Below are positions 5,310 through 5,808 of a stretch of DNA of 5,808 nt, piece by piece (position 1 is the stretch's first letter; every line of letters starts with the position of its first letter). This DNA is from Candidatus Berkelbacteria bacterium (GTDB lineage: Bacteria > Patescibacteriota > UBA1384 > CAILIB01). The stretch spans positions 1 to 5,808 of the forward strand of contig JAGVEG010000107.1 in NCBI GenBank assembly GCA_020058355.1, given 5' to 3'. The position numbers were made by a program, and so were the translations under genes. The notes beneath the pieces are model-generated. The model was not told the DNA's origin. It ran no database searches and saw only the letters and a list, made by a program, of their open reading frames with translations.

Positions 5310-5461
5310 GGAGCATCTTCACCAACCGGACTCGGCAATGTAGCCGGTGTCGTGATCACAGTGGCGGTGCGTGCCTTACGGATCTGGACGCCGATAAATA
5401 ATCCCAGCACAAACAACCCAACAATAAGTAATCCGGCACCGAGAATTTTTGAGATATGCAT
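5306..5461 (-). CDS. Small single-pass membrane protein (51 residues)
   Basis: A short gene fills the space between the PAP2 and helicase genes. It encodes MHISKILGAG, a hydrophobic helix rich in Leu, Ile, Val, Gly and Phe (about residues 7-25), then a basic VQIRKAR stop-transfer stretch (25-31) and a Thr/Pro-rich tail ending GEDAP. This fits a protein with one membrane helix; orientation is uncertain. Its start is well supported: a perfect AAGGAG lies 5 bases before the ATG, within the last PAP2 codons, and only 2 bases separate the PAP2 TAG from the ATG. The TGA stop (5308-5306) overlaps the helicase GTG in a GTGA junction. I recognise no family. It may partner the PAP2 phosphatase, or serve mainly to couple translation into the helicase gene. 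Confidence 0.75.
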   Translation of the reverse strand: MHISKILGAGLLIVGLFVLGLFIGVQIRKARTATVITTPATLPSPVGEDAP

Positions 5462-5463
5462 GA

Positions 5464-5808
5464 CTACTCCTTAGGTAAATACCGCTTCAACGTACCTGAT
5501 TCATGGTGCAAAATCCACGCCACCGCGATGCCAAACACCGCACCGGCAAGTACGTCGCTCACAAAATGCACACCAGCTGCAACGCGCCCAAAGGCAACGA
5601 GTAATGCGACGATGATCAGCCACCTACCCAACTGTCGATAGCCAGCAAGTAACATACTTGCCGCAATACCAAATGCCAACATCGTATGAGCCGACGGGAA
5701 GCTCCCCGGATCAACCGAGATATCAAGTGAAAGCACGGTGGGATCGATGGCAAACGGCCGCTCCCGGAAGAGGAGCCACACTGCCGCAGCCTTCACCGCA
5801 AGCAGTAC
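5464..5808 (-). CDS. PAP2-family membrane phosphatase, 5' end outside the window
   Basis: This is the C-terminal 114 residues of a PAP2 (type 2 phosphatidic acid phosphatase) membrane protein. The family removes phosphate from lipids such as undecaprenyl pyrophosphate or phosphatidic acid. The frame is open to the window edge, so the true start lies beyond 5808; the in-frame GTG at 5796 is probably internal. The catalytic motifs are visible: RP of motif C1 in FRERPF, motif C2 as FPSAHT with its His, and motif C3 as GRVAAGVHFVSD with Arg, His and Asp. The Lys normally seven residues before the C1 Arg appears to be Val, and the usual Ser of C3 is Gly; both occur in some bacterial members. Three membrane segments follow the C1 motif. 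The gene leads the unit with the small membrane protein, helicase and rlpA. A bactoprenol-recycling role would suit the cell-wall neighbour but is inferred. Confidence 0.9.
   Translation of the reverse strand, partial: VLLAVKAAAVWLLFRERPFAIDPTVLSLDISVDPGSFPSAHTMLAFGIAASMLLAGYRQLGRWLIIVALLVAFGRVAAGVHFVSDVLAGAVFGIAVAWILHHESGTLKRYLPKE
5467..5472 (-). promoter_or_regulatory. Shine-Dalgarno site of the small membrane protein gene
   Basis: AAGGAG on the minus strand lies inside the last two codons of the PAP2 gene, 5 bases before the ATG at 5461. It is the strongest ribosome binding site seen in the window and is the main support for the small gene. Confidence 0.85.

Noticed and set aside
1..5808. 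Insertion sequence, prophage or integrase site
   Set aside because: No transposase, integrase, tRNA gene or terminal inverted repeats were seen; the orphan cassette has no recognisable mobility signals.

Overview
The window is a compact stretch of about 50% GC in which every supported gene lies on the minus strand. From right to left (the direction of transcription) it holds: the 3' part of a PAP2-family phosphatase gene; a 51-residue single-pass membrane protein gene; a UvrD/PcrA-type DNA helicase gene; an RlpA-like cell-wall protein gene; a structured, terminator-bearing leader in front of a 104-residue orphan protein gene; and an ABC transporter ATPase/permease pair of the MacB/LolCD type. 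The organism looks like a small-genome bacterium. The helicase without a C-terminal extension, the non-lipoprotein RlpA with a Pro/Thr/Lys linker, the MacB-like pair without an adaptor gene beside it, and the tight packing recall Patescibacteria/CPR (for example Saccharibacteria), but this is an inference from protein style; Chloroflexota-like lineages cannot be excluded. UGA is used as a normal stop codon.

Right block (2668-5808): the PAP2 stop codon, a strong AAGGAG Shine-Dalgarno site and the start of the small membrane protein are interlocked. The small gene's TGA overlaps the GTG start of the helicase (GTGA), and rlpA follows the helicase after 23 bases. This looks like one co-transcribed unit that mixes envelope functions (lipid phosphate hydrolysis, peptidoglycan remodelling) with DNA repair.

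Middle block (2141-2667): this is the most interesting part. A near-consensus promoter (TTGACG, 17-base spacer, TAGAAT) begins immediately after the rlpA stop. Its predicted transcript carries four segments able to fold in two mutually exclusive ways: a terminator hairpin followed by a U-run, or an antiterminator that uses the same central arm. A 25-codon reading frame starts at the predicted +1. Beyond the terminator come a good Shine-Dalgarno site, the unrecognised 104-residue protein, and a second intrinsic terminator that overlaps its stop codon. The whole reads as a self-contained attenuated unit or, alternatively, as a small RNA gene next to an orphan gene.

Left block (1-2126): a moderate promoter just after the second terminator serves the ABC ATPase and permease genes, which are 9 bases apart and both lack a clear Shine-Dalgarno site. 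The permease is followed by an imperfect hairpin without a U-tract and possibly by the first codons of another minus-strand gene that leaves the window.
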